This document shows, in pieces, positions 44,165 through 55,814 of a DNA stretch of 64,000 nucleotides. The notes under the pieces were generated by a model. That model saw only the letters and a list, made by a program, of their open reading frames with translations, ran no database searches and was not told the origin of the DNA. Each line of letters opens with the position of its first letter. Positions within the stretch are counted from its first letter, which is position 1. The stretch covers positions 40,569,512 through 40,633,511 of the forward strand of contig OZ020306.1 in the NCBI GenBank assembly GCA_963971305.1. Direction: 5' to 3'. The stretch is from Arcuatula senhousia (Eukaryota; Mollusca; Bivalvia; Mytilida; Mytilidae). The position numbers and the translations under genes were made by a program.

Positions 44165-46085
44165 TTTTTAAATTGTTGATCTTGCAATTATTCTTTTCAT
44201 AACGTTAAACAATATTTTGCAACAATAATGTAAAAGAATAAAAATTAAATTATATCCTTTGTAAAGGGGACCTTAAAAGGTAATGTCTAATATTCCAACG
44301 CAATCATATTCTTTTTATCTTATGAGTAAGTGTTCTGAGCTTGGTTTCCTGTTGTTCTATATATTAGTGCTGGTTATAATTAGTTGAAACATAGCTGCAG
44401 TTATCGCTCTTTGTACTTCATATTTTGTCGTCCTACGTATTTTCACATCTGAAGTTGTCTCCCATTGTCCATCCACTTCTCAAAAGTATTACTCTTTGTA
44501 TTTTACACGTTTTTGTTTTTGCTTTGACCCATATGGGTGTATTTTGCGCAATAAAGATTCATTGTACTTGAACATTGTTCGCACTAAAACATTACTGTGT
44601 GTTATCTCCCATCGTACTGCAACGATAATTATTATACTTATGATAAAGCAGACTTACATTTATTGAGATATGTAAATAATAAAAAAAATAATAAATGTAA
44701 CTCCCAAAACAATGATATATACGAGGATGTACACAGCCCACGTCTCTCCATATATATTTGGGTACACGCGTACGGCTGAGAATTTCAAAACATCTCACAA
44801 CAGAGCAGTCTCATTAAAGTCCTACCTATTCGTTTCTTGAATGCCAATAGTCGTGGTACAATCTTATTAAGATCATTGACATGTCAGAATTGTGATTAAT
44901 GGCATCCCAGAAGGACATTTTGTCTTTGTTTGTAATGCTGCAGATAGTACAGAAGTAAGAAATAAAACCAAATTGACAGGTGGGGATCAGATTTAGTACT
45001 TGTGTTGTACCCATAAATATAATGTGTGTGGAACCTGCACTACATTGACATAGCTGATCAAATGAACAGTCAAATTATACACTAATAAATAAGGTTTACT
45101 TAAAATACATTTGCAAGTCAAATATAAAGTTCACGCTGAAGTTTAAAAAAAGATCAAAAGTTTCACGCACACTAGATTGATAATAATATTAGTTATAACA
45201 AATAAATATAAGTATCCCATTTTTAGTTCTAATGACTTTTTGATAACAAGTCTTCTTACGGTGGCAGTGACATGCAACATATTTGATTTTATTTCAAATT
45301 ATTTCTATTTTTTATGTTGCAGATGCGATGTTACTCATCTAACAAAATAAACAGTTATTTTTGTTTTTATATTTCGGTAGTATTGTTTCTCCAAATATTG
45401 TAAAACTTCAGTCTTTAAAGTAGTATTCTGCGCTTTTATCATTTTTTTCCGCAATGCTTTTACATACATATATATATGTAAAAGTAGAAGTCTAGATTAA
45501 TCCCATCTTAGATGTTAATTTTGTGAATGAAAATTTTTTTTTTGACATTTTTAGACTCGCTCTGTTTCATGGGTGTCCAGCCCATGACACACCACCACCA
45601 GTGTAAGCTGCAACAGAGTAGCACAAATTGACATCATTGCAACGCCATAATTCCAAAAAAAATGTAAAAATAATAAATTGTTTTGTAACAAGCAATCATT
45701 CTAGACTAATAAGAGACAAAAGGCTTATCTGAAAAATTAACAAATTTGAAAATATCCCAAGATCATAAGGACCAAAATAAGCTGTTGTGAACCTTTTCCT
45801 TTAATAGTTGACCAGGTTGTGGTCAAATAACCGACGTTTGTACAGTTTACGCACCATAACCTTGTCAACTATTGAAAACATTCCTCATAATCCAATATTA
45901 ATTAAGGATGTTTGCTCATGAAGTTTTGGATTTTGGCGAGATTTTTGAGATTTTACCATGCTTGAATATTTTTAGCACATAATCCTCCTATTTTCATGAT
46001 GTAATTGGAAACTATACCATTTGAAATATCTATAGGCAAAATCTTATAAAATTCTAATTATTTTGAGGTACGTACACTATATATG
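44165..46085. other. Long stretch without a gene
   Basis: AT-rich. A lone TTAAGGATGTTTGCTCATG at 45902 resembles one end of the TTAA MITE at 7023-7410, but no second end is seen. CATGGGTGTCCAGCCCATG (45570) is a short palindrome. No coding frame is convincing. Confidence 0.4.
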
Positions 46086-46089
46086 ACGG

Positions 46090-46665
46090 ACATAAGGTCC
46101 CAATGCAAAAAAACCCATCCGTTTTAACAACTTTTTTGACCCGACAAACAGTAAGTGTATATCCATCAAGCCTGAAAAGTGGAGACACAGTACCGTACAA
46201 AACATCATGATAAAGGTTCATACCAAATTTCAAATCAATCCCTTCAGTAGAAGCTGAAAAATGTGTGACGAAAATTATAAATGTGTACTTTAGCTGAAAA
46301 ATCACCTAAGTCGTCTCGACAAACAGGAAGTGGATATCCGACAAACCTGATAAGTGGAGATAAGGTACAACTCATCATGATGACAGTGTTTATGAAATTT
46401 CAAATTCAATCCCTTCAGTTGCAGGCCAGCAAAGAATTCGAAATATGTGACGAAAATTTTGAATTTTGTACTTTTTATGTGCAAAAATTGCCTAAGTGGG
46501 CTCGGATCTCCTATCAACCTGAAAAGCTTCTATGCCTTTGACACCATTATGTGGAAGATGCATACCAAATTTCAAATCAGTTCCTTCAGTAGGAGAAGAG
46601 AAAAATGCTGTGACGGGCGGGCAAGGTGATTATAACCCCCTCTCTAAAGAGTCGGGGTGTAAAAT
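46090..46665 (+). repeat. About 180-190-bp tandem core element
   Basis: Three diverged units carry (C)GACAAACAG(G)AAGT-, GATATCC-, CCTGA(A/T)AAGTGGAGA-, AAATTTCAAATC and CCCTTCAGT. The last runs into TGTGACGGGCGGGCAAGG and TAACCCCCTCTCTAAAG. Same architecture as the other tandem-core elements. Confidence 0.6.
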
Positions 46666-46669
46666 GGCG

Positions 46670-47180
46670 CGGGGAATTCAGGTTATAGGATGCAACAGGC
46701 CCATCATGCAGATCAATAATGATCAAAATAATTTAATTCTATTTATCCGAACTCGAAAACTATATCTCCTGTGTCATGTCTGTATAGTCTATTGAATGCG
46801 GGATGAACATCAATTTTCCGATACCTTTTATACGTTTATTTAGCTTGCTACAGTGTATATATCTTGTTTGAAATCAGCTATGTCATGTACACTAATTGCA
46901 TGGGCAAAGGTACATGTATACTTTAATATCGTCTATGCAAATGCAAAACACATCATTGTTTCATTAGTAACTACGTGCTAGTAACAAAGAGATCGGATTT
47001 TTATGTTAACTTTGTGTTATTTTTCAAAGTAATTTTAATTCATAGTTTCATTCCGCTCCACTCATATTAAAATAAAGATTATAACTTTAATAAAATGAAT
47101 AAAATTTAATAAAAAAAAAAACTTGTACATGTAAGACCCGTGGAGTAACCCATTAGTATATGGATCATTTGATTTTGCAG
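46670..47180. other. No gene seen
   Basis: AT-rich spacer ahead of a LINE fragment. Confidence 0.4.
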
Positions 47181-47184
47181 TCAA

Positions 47185-47995
47185 TTAAAAATGTCAATAT
47201 TGTTCATACATTCACAATCTATTGTATATCTGGCTCGACTTCATACTGATGATATAAATCCACTTCTAAAAGAGGCGTTTGAACTAACTAAGATCTTAGA
47301 TTCAAACAGCATTTATTCTTGGTACACCTATGTAAAAGATATTTCTCCGAACCAAGAAAAAGGAGAAAATATTATTAATTGTAAAACAATGAAAAATGTT
47401 AAAAGCTTAAAATCTAGTATAAAAGTAGAAATAAATGACAAGTTCAAACATTTATTCTCTGATAAAATTCAGGGTTTTGATGAAAATAATAAGCTCTTTC
47501 TCTATAAAAAACTAAACCATACCTTAGAAGGAGAGTATTATTTGTCAGAATCTTTATTTCTTTACTAAACTTAGAATAAGTGATCATAATCTGGAAATTG
47601 AGAGGGGAAGATATTTCAAAATTCCCCGCCATGACAGATTATGTAAAACTTGTAATATTCTTGAAGATGAAATGCATTTTCTTTTAAATTGTAATATAAA
47701 TAAAACAATCAGAGAAAACCTTTTTAATTTAATAAGAACAGATGATTCAAATTTTATTAATATGTCAGATGAAAATAAAATGGTCTATTTGCTTAACCCA
47801 ACAAATCATAATCATATAAGAATGTTTGGCTTCTTTTTTAAACAGTCATTAGAACTGAGGGCAGAGGTCGCATAACTTGCTATATGTTTATTTGTCTAAA
47901 ATAATATTATCTTCATGTTTACATTTAAATATGATATGTATATGTTCTGTCACAAACTGTTTTTGTATGTTTATATGACAATAAAATTATCATTA
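47185..47995 (+). pseudogene. 5'-truncated LINE copy, ORF2 C-terminus
   Basis: The frame 47191-47568 (YLARLHTDDINPLLKEAFEL...) aligns with residues 620-740 of the LINE at 53143 (YLARLYSNDINPILKEAFQL). A frameshift near 47560 leads to RISDHNLEIERGRYFKIPR, then RLCKTCNILEDEMHFLLNC with the same zinc knuckle, and a stop after LELRAEVA. The 3' UTR ends TATGACAATAAAATTATCAT. About half the residues match, so this is an older or separate subfamily. Confidence 0.8.
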
Positions 47996-48109
47996 GTTAA
48001 ACACATGTCTTAGCTATTTTGAATATGGTAACAAATAAGTAAACAGATATTGGAACAGTTATATTTTTAAAAATAAAACTGCCTTATGTTCATCGTGTAC
48101 TGTTTTACA

Positions 48110-49640
48110 ACCTTAGATTGTCTAACTCGGCAAATAAGAAGTAGATGTAAGACAAACCCGTAATTGAATCCCGCGGTTCGCGACACCAAAATGAATTAAG
48201 TTGCACACCTAATACCATGAAGCTGTACTGCATAGTTTCTGAGAAATTTGTTACAAAAATTTAACATTTACCCTGTTGGAGAAAAAAATTGTTAAGTCGG
48301 CGAACCGGAAATAGATGTTCGACAAACCCGAAATCGAATCTCGTGGTCTAGGACTCCAATGTGAAGTTGCACACCTAATATCAAGAAGCTGTGATGCGCA
48401 GTTTCTGGGAAATCTGTTACGAACATTTAACATTGACCCTATGGGAAAATATACAGGCAGTAGTTGTCGGACAAACGTGAAACGGCGCATATTCCATATT
48501 CTATCGTTTTTATATATATTAAGTTTCTTATACTTAACTATCTGATCAGTTTCAAGCCTGGTTGTTATATTTAATGCAAACATTAACGGTTGTTGACAAT
48601 AGCTTGGCGGAAATCTGTATGTACGAAAAGATCGTTGAAGTCACAAACAGGTAGTTAAAGTCCGACAGGTCTGAAAGTCGACTAGGACGTATAGTTAATT
48701 GTCATACTGAATCATCATATCAAGTTTAAAATCATTCTGAAAAAAAAACTTGACGGAAATTTACATATCCATTTTCATATCGGTCCAACCCCGATCAGGA
48801 AGTAGAAGTCCGACAGGTTTAAAGCCAACTAAGAGCCTATATCTTATCATATTGAACTCAAGTTTCAAATAATTTTCATGTACTCGTACGGTTTCTGCGA
48901 AAAGCTTGACAAAACCATTGTGTGTACGTAACCGAAGTACATTTTCAAGTTCAAACAGGAAGTTAGTTTAAACATATTTATTTATCCTGGATTGGGAAAC
49001 AATCTTAATGCTTATGTAATTCGCTCTCCAGCTAGCAGTTTGCGAGTGTGGCCTTTGCAGCGGCCCCCATTGAGCCTACTCTTATCGAACTCTACAAAGG
49101 GGTCTTTAACGTGCATGGGGTATTGCTCTCCACATACACGGGGCAACCTATTTTCGTCCCTTCCGAAGGACTAGTATCGTTCCTTGAGACCATCCTCGCA
49201 AATGGTGTCAAGAGAGAGTCGGAAAATTGGTTCATGAAATTTTCACCCCGGACGAGGATCGAACCACGAACCTTGGTGTTAGTAGCCCGACGCGTTAACC
49301 ACTACACCACCGGCTCTCTATAAACAGGAAGTTGAAGTCCGACAGGTCTGAAAGTCACCAATCATGTGTAGTATGTCGACCACAGTATCAAATTTAAATT
49401 ATTCTGATGTATGGTTTCTGCGATAAGTTTTACGGAGTATATGTATTTTAAGTATTTTTTTTTTAATTTGGTCCAGTCCCAAACATGAGGTTGAAGTCTG
49501 ACAGACATGTCTGAAAGTCTCCTAGGACGTATAGTTTGTCATACTGAACCATCCAACCAAGTTTTAAATCATTCTGAAGTATGGGTACTGAGAAAAGTCA
49601 CTTTAAATGTATAGCCTTGTCCAACTGAACCATCCTACCA
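48110..49640 (+). repeat. Tandem repeats of the AGGAAGTAGA(T/A)GTCCGACA type
   Basis: Units of about 180 bases: 48125, 48300 (AACCGGAAATAGATGTTCG), 48630, 48800 (AGGAAGTAGAAGTCCGACAG), 49325 and 49480. Typical words are GTCCGACAGGTCTGAAAGTC and TAGGACGTATAGTT. The array is split by a SINE at 48966-49321. Non-coding. Confidence 0.65.
48966..49321 (-). mobile_element. tRNA-derived SINE (S1) with 12-bp TSD
   Basis: Flanked by AAACAGGAAGTT at 48954-48965 and 49322-49333. In reverse the head reads GAGCCGGTGGTGTAGTGGTT-AACGCG (box A) and GGTTCGATCCTC (box B), a tRNA-like start. The body then has CACGTTAAAGACCCCTTTG, and the tail includes TAAATAAATATG. It looks complete. Confidence 0.85.
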
Positions 49641-49654
49641 AGTTTTGGAGCATC

Positions 49655-49850
49655 CCTTTCTTTCATTTCCTTATACTGCACATGGTCGATATATATCCTC
49701 AGTGCTGGATTTGGCTTCCCTGTTCGATTTTGTTTAGATTTGATTACTTTTCATTTTCAATAGTTTGGTTTTTTACCATGAAAGGTTACTACTTGAAATA
49801 CACGATATGTGTACCCCTTTTTGTCCAACGGCCCATACCCAGGTATTGCA
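49655..49850 (+). repeat. Interspersed repeat T1, diverged copy
   Basis: TGCACATGGTCGATATATAT, CAGTGCTGGATTTGGCTTCC and AAAGGTTACTACTTGAAATA match 56740-56900 and 63600-63760. Confidence 0.65.
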
Positions 49851-49889
49851 ATTAGGCACGCCAAAAATCATTTTGACAGACTTTTAACA

Positions 49890-50640
49890 TACACTGTAAA
49901 TATTGTTAATAGCATTTGAGTTTTATTGTTCATAAATTCCAATTCTCAAAATCTGTGATTTTCCATCAAAAAAAGAAGTTTTTTTCCAAAAATATTAAAC
50001 ACATTTGCACGAAATTGAAATATGCAAATCATGACACGCTACTTAGCATTTGTACAAATTTCAGAACTGCATTGTTAATAGTTTTTGAGTTTTAGTGTTC
50101 ACAAAGTCCAATTCTCAAAATCTGTAATTTTCCATCAAAAATGAAGTTTTTTCGTAAAACATTAAACACTTTTGCACGAGATTTGAATATGCAAATCATG
50201 ACATGCTACTTAGCATCTGTACAAATTTTCAGAACTGTATTGTTAATAGTTATAAGTTTTAGTGATCACAAAATCGAATTTACAAAATCTGTTATTTTCC
50301 ATAAAAAATCTAGTTTTTTTCCAAAATTTTTTAACAGATTTGCACGAAATTTGAATATGCAAATCATGACATGCTACTTAGCAGCTATTCAAAGTTTCAA
50401 AACAGTTTTGTTAATAGTTTTTTAGTTTTAGTGTTCACAAAGTCCATTTTTCAAGTTTTTTCCAAAACTATTTCAAATTTTTGCACGAAATTTTAATATG
50501 CGAATCATGACATGCTACTAAGTAGCTGTACAAAATTTCAGAACTGTGTTGTTAATAGTTTTTAAGTTATAGTGTTCACAAGAATTGTTGACGGACGGAC
50601 GGACAGACGGACGGACGGACAGACGGACAAAGTGAAAACT
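49890..50640 (+). repeat. Pearl/Helentron-like array: 169-bp cores with ACGG microsatellite
   Basis: Four and a half units with a period of 167-169 bases each contain GTGTTCACAAAGTCCAATTC, TTTTCCATCAAAAA, AAATATGCAAATCATGACA-TGCTACTTAGCA and CAGAACTGTATTGTTAATAG. It ends in GACGGACGGACGGACAGACG-type repeats (50590-50632) and AAAACTATAGGGCATCGGCA. The core, period and ACGG tract match what I know of bivalve pearl elements. Confidence 0.75.
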
Positions 50641-50676
50641 ATAGGGCATCGGCATCTTCGATGCGGGGCCCTTATA

Positions 50677-51303
50677 AAAATCTGATATCTATCGTTTTAT
50701 TAATCTTATTTAGACCGACTTTGAATTTGAAAAGGATGACTTGCTTTATCCTAAAAGTTAAATTTTAAACCCGATTTTAAATAGCAAAATATTTTGTCAG
50801 CAGACAATAAGGATATTTTGAAGAATAATTTCAACTAAAATTTTGAATGGGAAACAAGGGTGTTGCAGGTAAAATAACCGGTTACGACCTCTCGACAGAC
50901 ATGTTAGATATACCCTCTGCTTGTCCGTCTTCCGATGGTTTCCGAGCGGCGAGCGATAACATTTTACAAACTGTTAAGTACAATTTTCATATTTTTATGC
51001 ATGTAAATGTACTACGTATAGTGTGCGTGAAATATGGACGAAACGGACAATGCCTCTCTACATGTCTCAATGGATGACAGAATATATTAAAAAACATACA
51101 TTCATAAAAATCGAAACCAAACAAAAATCTGATATCTGTCGAAAACTTCCAATTCATCTTATTTGAACCGACTTTCAATTTACAATCTTGACTTGTTTTT
51201 CCTAAAAGTAATTAAAATGTTGAACACGATTTTCAATAGCAAAATATTAAGACAGCGGACAATAAGGATATTCTGACGAATAATTTCTGCTAAAATTTTG
51301 AAA
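50677..51303 (+). repeat. Pair of direct repeats, about 175 bp
   Basis: 50677-50848 and 51122-51303 both run from AAAAATCTGATATCT to TAAAATTTTGAA, sharing TAGCAAAATATT and GACAATAAGGATATT. Between them lies the codon-rich patch 50868-50971. Confidence 0.65.
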
Positions 51304-52210
51304 TCAAGATAATTTCCAAACAGATTAATATTTTCTTTCCAGAAAAATAATCACCCCCTTTTTACAACAATTTACAAAGTTTAAACTTATTTTGAAATGA
51401 GAGTCAGAGTGAAATGAAGTCAATCGAGAGCCTGTTCATCATAATAGAGATTTACAACTTCAGGCGGGAACCATGAGAAATATGTAATCTCAAATTGTGT
51501 TAATTAATCAAACGGAAGTATCAAGCAGTTAAATATGACTTTACAATGTTACATTGTACTGGCCATTATTCAAACTGGCTTGCGATCTACGGGTGATTAG
51601 ATAAATTGATGAACAATTGATCAAACAAAGACTTTCTTTATAGTTTGAGGTTTTAGAAATACTATAGGAACACATAAATGATTGAATTTATTGCATGTCT
51701 CCAGGACTTGAAATGGCATCTTCAATGCCATCTGTGTTCAGAGGAAAAGAAAAAAAAACTTATTTGATGTGTGCAATGTTGCCTTCTATGCTGTTTTCAT
51801 TAAATAGTTCCTTCTCCTATTTGATTATGATATATTTTGACTAAGTTAAAAACCAAAAACAAAAACAAAACAACCTGTTTAAGAATTAATAACATTTTCA
51901 CAGTTACAATGTATTCTAATGTTACAATTATAGTAAGACTTATGCAAATACCAAGGGTGTCCAAAATCACTAAATATTTTTTTTTAAATGCCCGCGCCGT
52001 GTCATATACACACATGTTTATGAAATTCGACAAGAAGGTTTAATATAGGAAAAAGGCAGATAATTTAACTTAAAGAATGCCCCCTTTTGATAATAGCTAC
52101 AGATAAGTTCAGATTTGTTTTGCTATGCTGCCCCCGGATGCTGCCACATGAAAATAAATATCATCAGATCATATTTTTGTCCCACGACGCAACGCGATGG
52201 AAGGACTTAG
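51304..52210. other. No gene seen
   Basis: AT-rich spacer. The frames at 51800-52043 are low complexity. Confidence 0.4.
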
Positions 52211-52213
52211 TAA

Positions 52214-52422
52214 GGGGACGACCATTCGATTTTTAGAGGGGGCTTGGGAGATTATACTTATTTTCTATTCATTCTATTTAAAATAGTACAAAATCTGGGA
52301 ACAGATTATTTATTTTCTAGGGGGGTCACCAAAATTTTTTTTATTTTTAACTTTTTGCCGACCAGATTATTTATTTCCAAAATCTTCCAAGCCCTACCCT
52401 TCAAAATCAAATGGTCGTCCCC
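52214..52422. mobile_element. MITE with GGGGACGACCATT ends
   Basis: GGGGACGACCATTCGATTTT at the left is mirrored at the right (in reverse, GGGGACGACCATTTGATTTT). The pairing continues through AGGGNNGGCTTGGNAGATT. 209 bases, largely self-complementary. A related half-end (GATGACCATTTGATTCTGAG) lies at 63529. Confidence 0.75.
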
Positions 52423-52944
52423 TATAGCTAGTTGTCTTAATCCGTCAGCCTGTCTCACATTTATGGGTACAACTCTTTACAAAAGTACAACTCAACAGAT
52501 TTTGATGACGTTTTGTACGCTTTTTTGTCAATGTGCAGTATATTGTTGATCATACCGCAAGTCCATATTGATTTGATAAATTTTGTAGTAGCAATGCGAC
52601 TTAATAGATTTAATTTGATAACTTTAGACAATAAGAACACTTTGTAGGCGCAACATCTCTAAAACTGTTTAACGGACCAAAGCGTTTTTCCAAATTCCCG
52701 GTCATTGAAATGGTAATTCATCATGCAGCTGCAATCAATAAACACCATCTCTATTATTTCTCTTCCCTTTACACATAGTTGATAGTCATGCATAATGTCT
52801 TCATAAATTTCTAACCAATTACATGCACGTATGTATTCAATCGTTTTATTGACCCTTTCTCTAGAGATGTCATGTTTAAAATTGTTCACTGTATTTTACC
52901 AACAAATGGTTTAATGTATTATTATAATATCTATATAATATAAG

Positions 52945-53142
52945 ATATATTCTCAGATAAAAGATGGTCTTCAACTTTTTCATATCATTGGGACCAAGAG
53001 AAATCTAAAATTAAATTAAGTGATTTTATATCAAATAGACAAGTAATAGAAGATCTTGTTGATTTTGAACTGAAAATTTTTTCAGATGATCAAAAAGGTG
53101 TTGATGCCGCAACAAATAAATTAACAAAATATTTTTTATAGA
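52945..53142 (+). pseudogene. LINE linker between endonuclease and RT, truncated
   Basis: A frame reading KRWSSTFSYHWDQEKSKIKL and RQVIEDLVDFELKIFSDD ends in TAG at 53139. This is the spacer that follows the APE endonuclease in non-LTR elements. The nuclease itself is missing upstream, so the copy is 5'-truncated. Confidence 0.6.
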
Positions 53143-55656
53143 ATGTCTGATTATTCTTGTAAAATAAAGAAAAAAAGAAAAACTAAGAAAGTTAAAACAA
53201 AACAAAAATGGTCAGATAATTCTATTTTAGAGTTGAAACATCAAATTAATTTTATAGGAAAAAATATAAAAATCAGTCCATATAATGAAGAATATAAAAT
53301 AAGGTACCACACACTTTTAAAGCAATTAAAGAGGACATCAAAATTTAAAAAGGCTCAATATAAACAAAATTTATATAAAAAACTTGAAGGCTCATTTAGT
53401 CATGATAAACAGGAATATTGGTCTATATTAAAAGATATGAAACATGATGTAACACACAAGGAAGAAACTGAAGAGGAAATATTTAAAGAATTGACTCCTC
53501 TTGAAAACCACTTTAAAAATCAAGGGAATTGTAGTACAACTAATAAATTATTCCAAAACTATGTTGAAAAAGAAACAGAAAATGGTGAAAAAAACATAAA
53601 ATGGAATGAAAGCACTGATAAACCTATAACTTGTGAAGAGGTTAAAATTATCCTTCAAAAATTAAAATCTGGCAAAACTAGTGGACCTGATAAGATAATA
53701 AATGAAATACTAAAATACAGCAAAGATGTCACGCTTAAATCTCTGACAAAACTTTTTAACATGATTTTAAAATCAGGATATTATCCCCAAAAATGGGAAG
53801 AATCCTATATAATACCTCTACACAAATCTGGAGATAAATTGAATCTAAATAACTATAGAGGTATCTCATTGATGAGTTGCCTCTCAAAAGTTTTCAGTGC
53901 TATTCTTAATGCAAGGCTAACCAAATTTATGGAAAACAAATATAATAATTCCCAATTTGGATTCAGAAGTAATCATAGGACTTCTGACAGTCTTTTTATT
54001 CTTAAATCTTTAATAAATAAATATCTTCATAAAAATAAAAAAAAGTTTTATGTATGTTTTGTTGACTTACAAAAGGCCTTTGACTCCCTTTGGAGAAATG
54101 GCCTTCTTTATAAGCTTAAAAATATGGGAATTGGACAAAATATGTACAATATAATTAAAAATCAGTTTAAGAATACCTTGGGCTCATTAAAACACCAAAA
54201 CTTTATTTCAAGTCCATTCAAAATAGATAAAGGAGTGAGACAAGGAGACTCTATTAGTCCCACTTTATTTAACATTTTTATTAATGACTTAAGCGACATA
54301 TTTTCTAACGCTACTTGTGAACCTTTAACACTATTAAATTCAAAACTTGGAAGCTTACTGTTTGCAGATGACCTTATCATTCTATCAGAGAGCAAAGAAG
54401 GCATGCAAAATAGTTTAACAAATCTCTCAGAATATTGTGATAAATGGCAATTAACTGTAAATGCCAGTAAAACTAAAACTATGATTTTTCAAAATAAACC
54501 TGTTAATATACCAACTTCATTCACAGAGTATAAAAATATTCCTATTCAGAATGTAAAAGAATTTAGATACCTGGGATGCTTAATAAACAGCAATGGTAGT
54601 CTGATAAACAGTACTGTGGATATGACAAATAAGGCCAGAAAAGTACTTTTTACTGTGAAGGGGTATACATCAGACTTAAGTCAAATTCCTGTGAAAGTTT
54701 CATGCAATATATTTGATACACTCATTCATCCTATTTTAACTTATAATGCTGAAATAAGCTTCATGGACCATTATTTGAAATATTATAGAGCCAAACTTAG
54801 AGCTCACAAGAACAATCTAGAGGTAGATCCCAATACGTTTATAGATAAAACACCTATTGAGAAGCTACATCTAAGTTTTTGTAAAAATACACTTGGAACT
54901 AAGAGAAGTTCCTCAAATTTAGCAACTAGAGCTGAACTTGATAGACTTCCTGTTGAATCCAATGTAAAAATACAAGCCATATCATATCTTGCTAGACTCT
55001 ATAGCAATGATATTAATCCAATACTAAAGGAAGCCTTTCAACTAACAGAAAAACTAGATGTTGAGGGAACATATTCTTGGAACACTTTTGCAAAAAATAT
55101 TTTGGAAGAAACTAATATACAAAAACATCAGTTAGTAAACTGGGATCCAATAAAAAAATTAGGTCATGTTAAAAAAACAATTAAAGACAATGTGACCGAA
55201 TATTATAAAAAAATAAATATTAACAAAATAGAAAATTTAACAGAAGACAATAAATTGTTCTTATATAAAAGTATTAAAGTAACAAAAAATCAAATGGAGT
55301 TTTACTTAAAACATCCAAATAAAAAAGTACGTCAAAACATAACAAAGTTTAGAATTAGTGACCATAAATTATTTATTGAAACTGGTAGATATTTAAAAAT
55401 TCCCAGGCATTTAAGACTATGTGAAACCTGTAATACTTTAGATGATGAGCAACATTTCTTTTTAAACTGTACAATTAACAAAAAAGAAAGGGAAACATTA
55501 CTTAAAAACCTTTTAGATTGGTATCCAAATTTTGATCTGCTTAACAATAATGAAAAACTAATAAAAATTTTAAACCCGTCAACACCTGAAGAAATTGGGA
55601 TTATTGTCTCTTTTATAGATCGGTCATTAGAACTGAGGAAGGGAGAGCCTAGTTAG
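53143..55656 (+). CDS. Non-LTR retrotransposon (LINE) ORF2, 837 open codons
   Basis: Reverse transcriptase of a LINE of the Jockey/CR1/RTE-like superfamily. Visible motifs: KLKSGKTSGPDKIINEIL (about 174-191); IIPLHKSGDKLNLNNYRGIS; motif A FVDLQKAFDSL (306-316); motif B GVRQGDSISPTLF (364-376); catalytic FADD (407-410). A thumb and long C-terminal region follow. A zinc knuckle C760-x2-C763...H771-x4-C776 lies near the end. The RT frame is intact over 2.5 kb, so this insertion is young. The APE endonuclease and 5' end are missing and a TAG separates the linker just upstream, so it is a 5'-truncated, probably non-autonomous copy. The Met at 53143 is simply the first in the frame; a real start is unknown. 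Clade needs a tree. Confidence 0.85.
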   Translation: MSDYSCKIKKKRKTKKVKTKQKWSDNSILELKHQINFIGKNIKISPYNEEYKIRYHTLLKQLKRTSKFKKAQYKQNLYKKLEGSFSHDKQEYWSILKDMKHDVTHKEETEEEIFKELTPLENHFKNQGNCSTTNKLFQNYVEKETENGEKNIKWNESTDKPITCEEVKIILQKLKSGKTSGPDKIINEILKYSKDVTLKSLTKLFNMILKSGYYPQKWEESYIIPLHKSGDKLNLNNYRGISLMSCLSKVFSAILNARLTKFMENKYNNSQFGFRSNHRTSDSLFILKSLINKYLHKNKKKFYVCFVDLQKAFDSLWRNGLLYKLKNMGIGQNMYNIIKNQFKNTLGSLKHQNFISSPFKIDKGVRQGDSISPTLFNIFINDLSDIFSNATCEPLTLLNSKLGSLLFADDLIILSESKEGMQNSLTNLSEYCDKWQLTVNASKTKTMIFQNKPVNIPTSFTEYKNIPIQNVKEFRYLGCLINSNGSLINSTVDMTNKARKVLFTVKGYTSDLSQIPVKVSCNIFDTLIHPILTYNAEISFMDHYLKYYRAKLRAHKNNLEVDPNTFIDKTPIEKLHLSFCKNTLGTKRSSSNLATRAELDRLPVESNVKIQAISYLARLYSNDINPILKEAFQLTEKLDVEGTYSWNTFAKNILEETNIQKHQLVNWDPIKKLGHVKKTIKDNVTEYYKKININKIENLTEDNKLFLYKSIKVTKNQMEFYLKHPNKKVRQNITKFRISDHKLFIETGRYLKIPRHLRLCETCNTLDDEQHFFLNCTINKKERETLLKNLLDWYPNFDLLNNNEKLIKILNPSTPEEIGIIVSFIDRSLELRKGEPS

Positions 55657-55814
55657 TTCCAATATTTAATATAAAATGTTTATATTACTGACTATATGTT
55701 TGTTTCATATTCTTCATGTCAATTTGTTATTATTCATGTATGTCGTTGTTTTATAATGTATGTCATTGTCAATTGTTTTGTATTGTATGCCATGACTGTA
55801 CTAGTCTCTAGTTG

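Noticed and set aside
49260..49321. tRNA gene on the minus strand
   Set aside because: Boxes A and B are good, but the cloverleaf does not close properly and the sequence continues into a SINE body with TSDs.
49048..49323. 91-codon frame
   Set aside because: Antisense of the S1 SINE bounded by a TSD.
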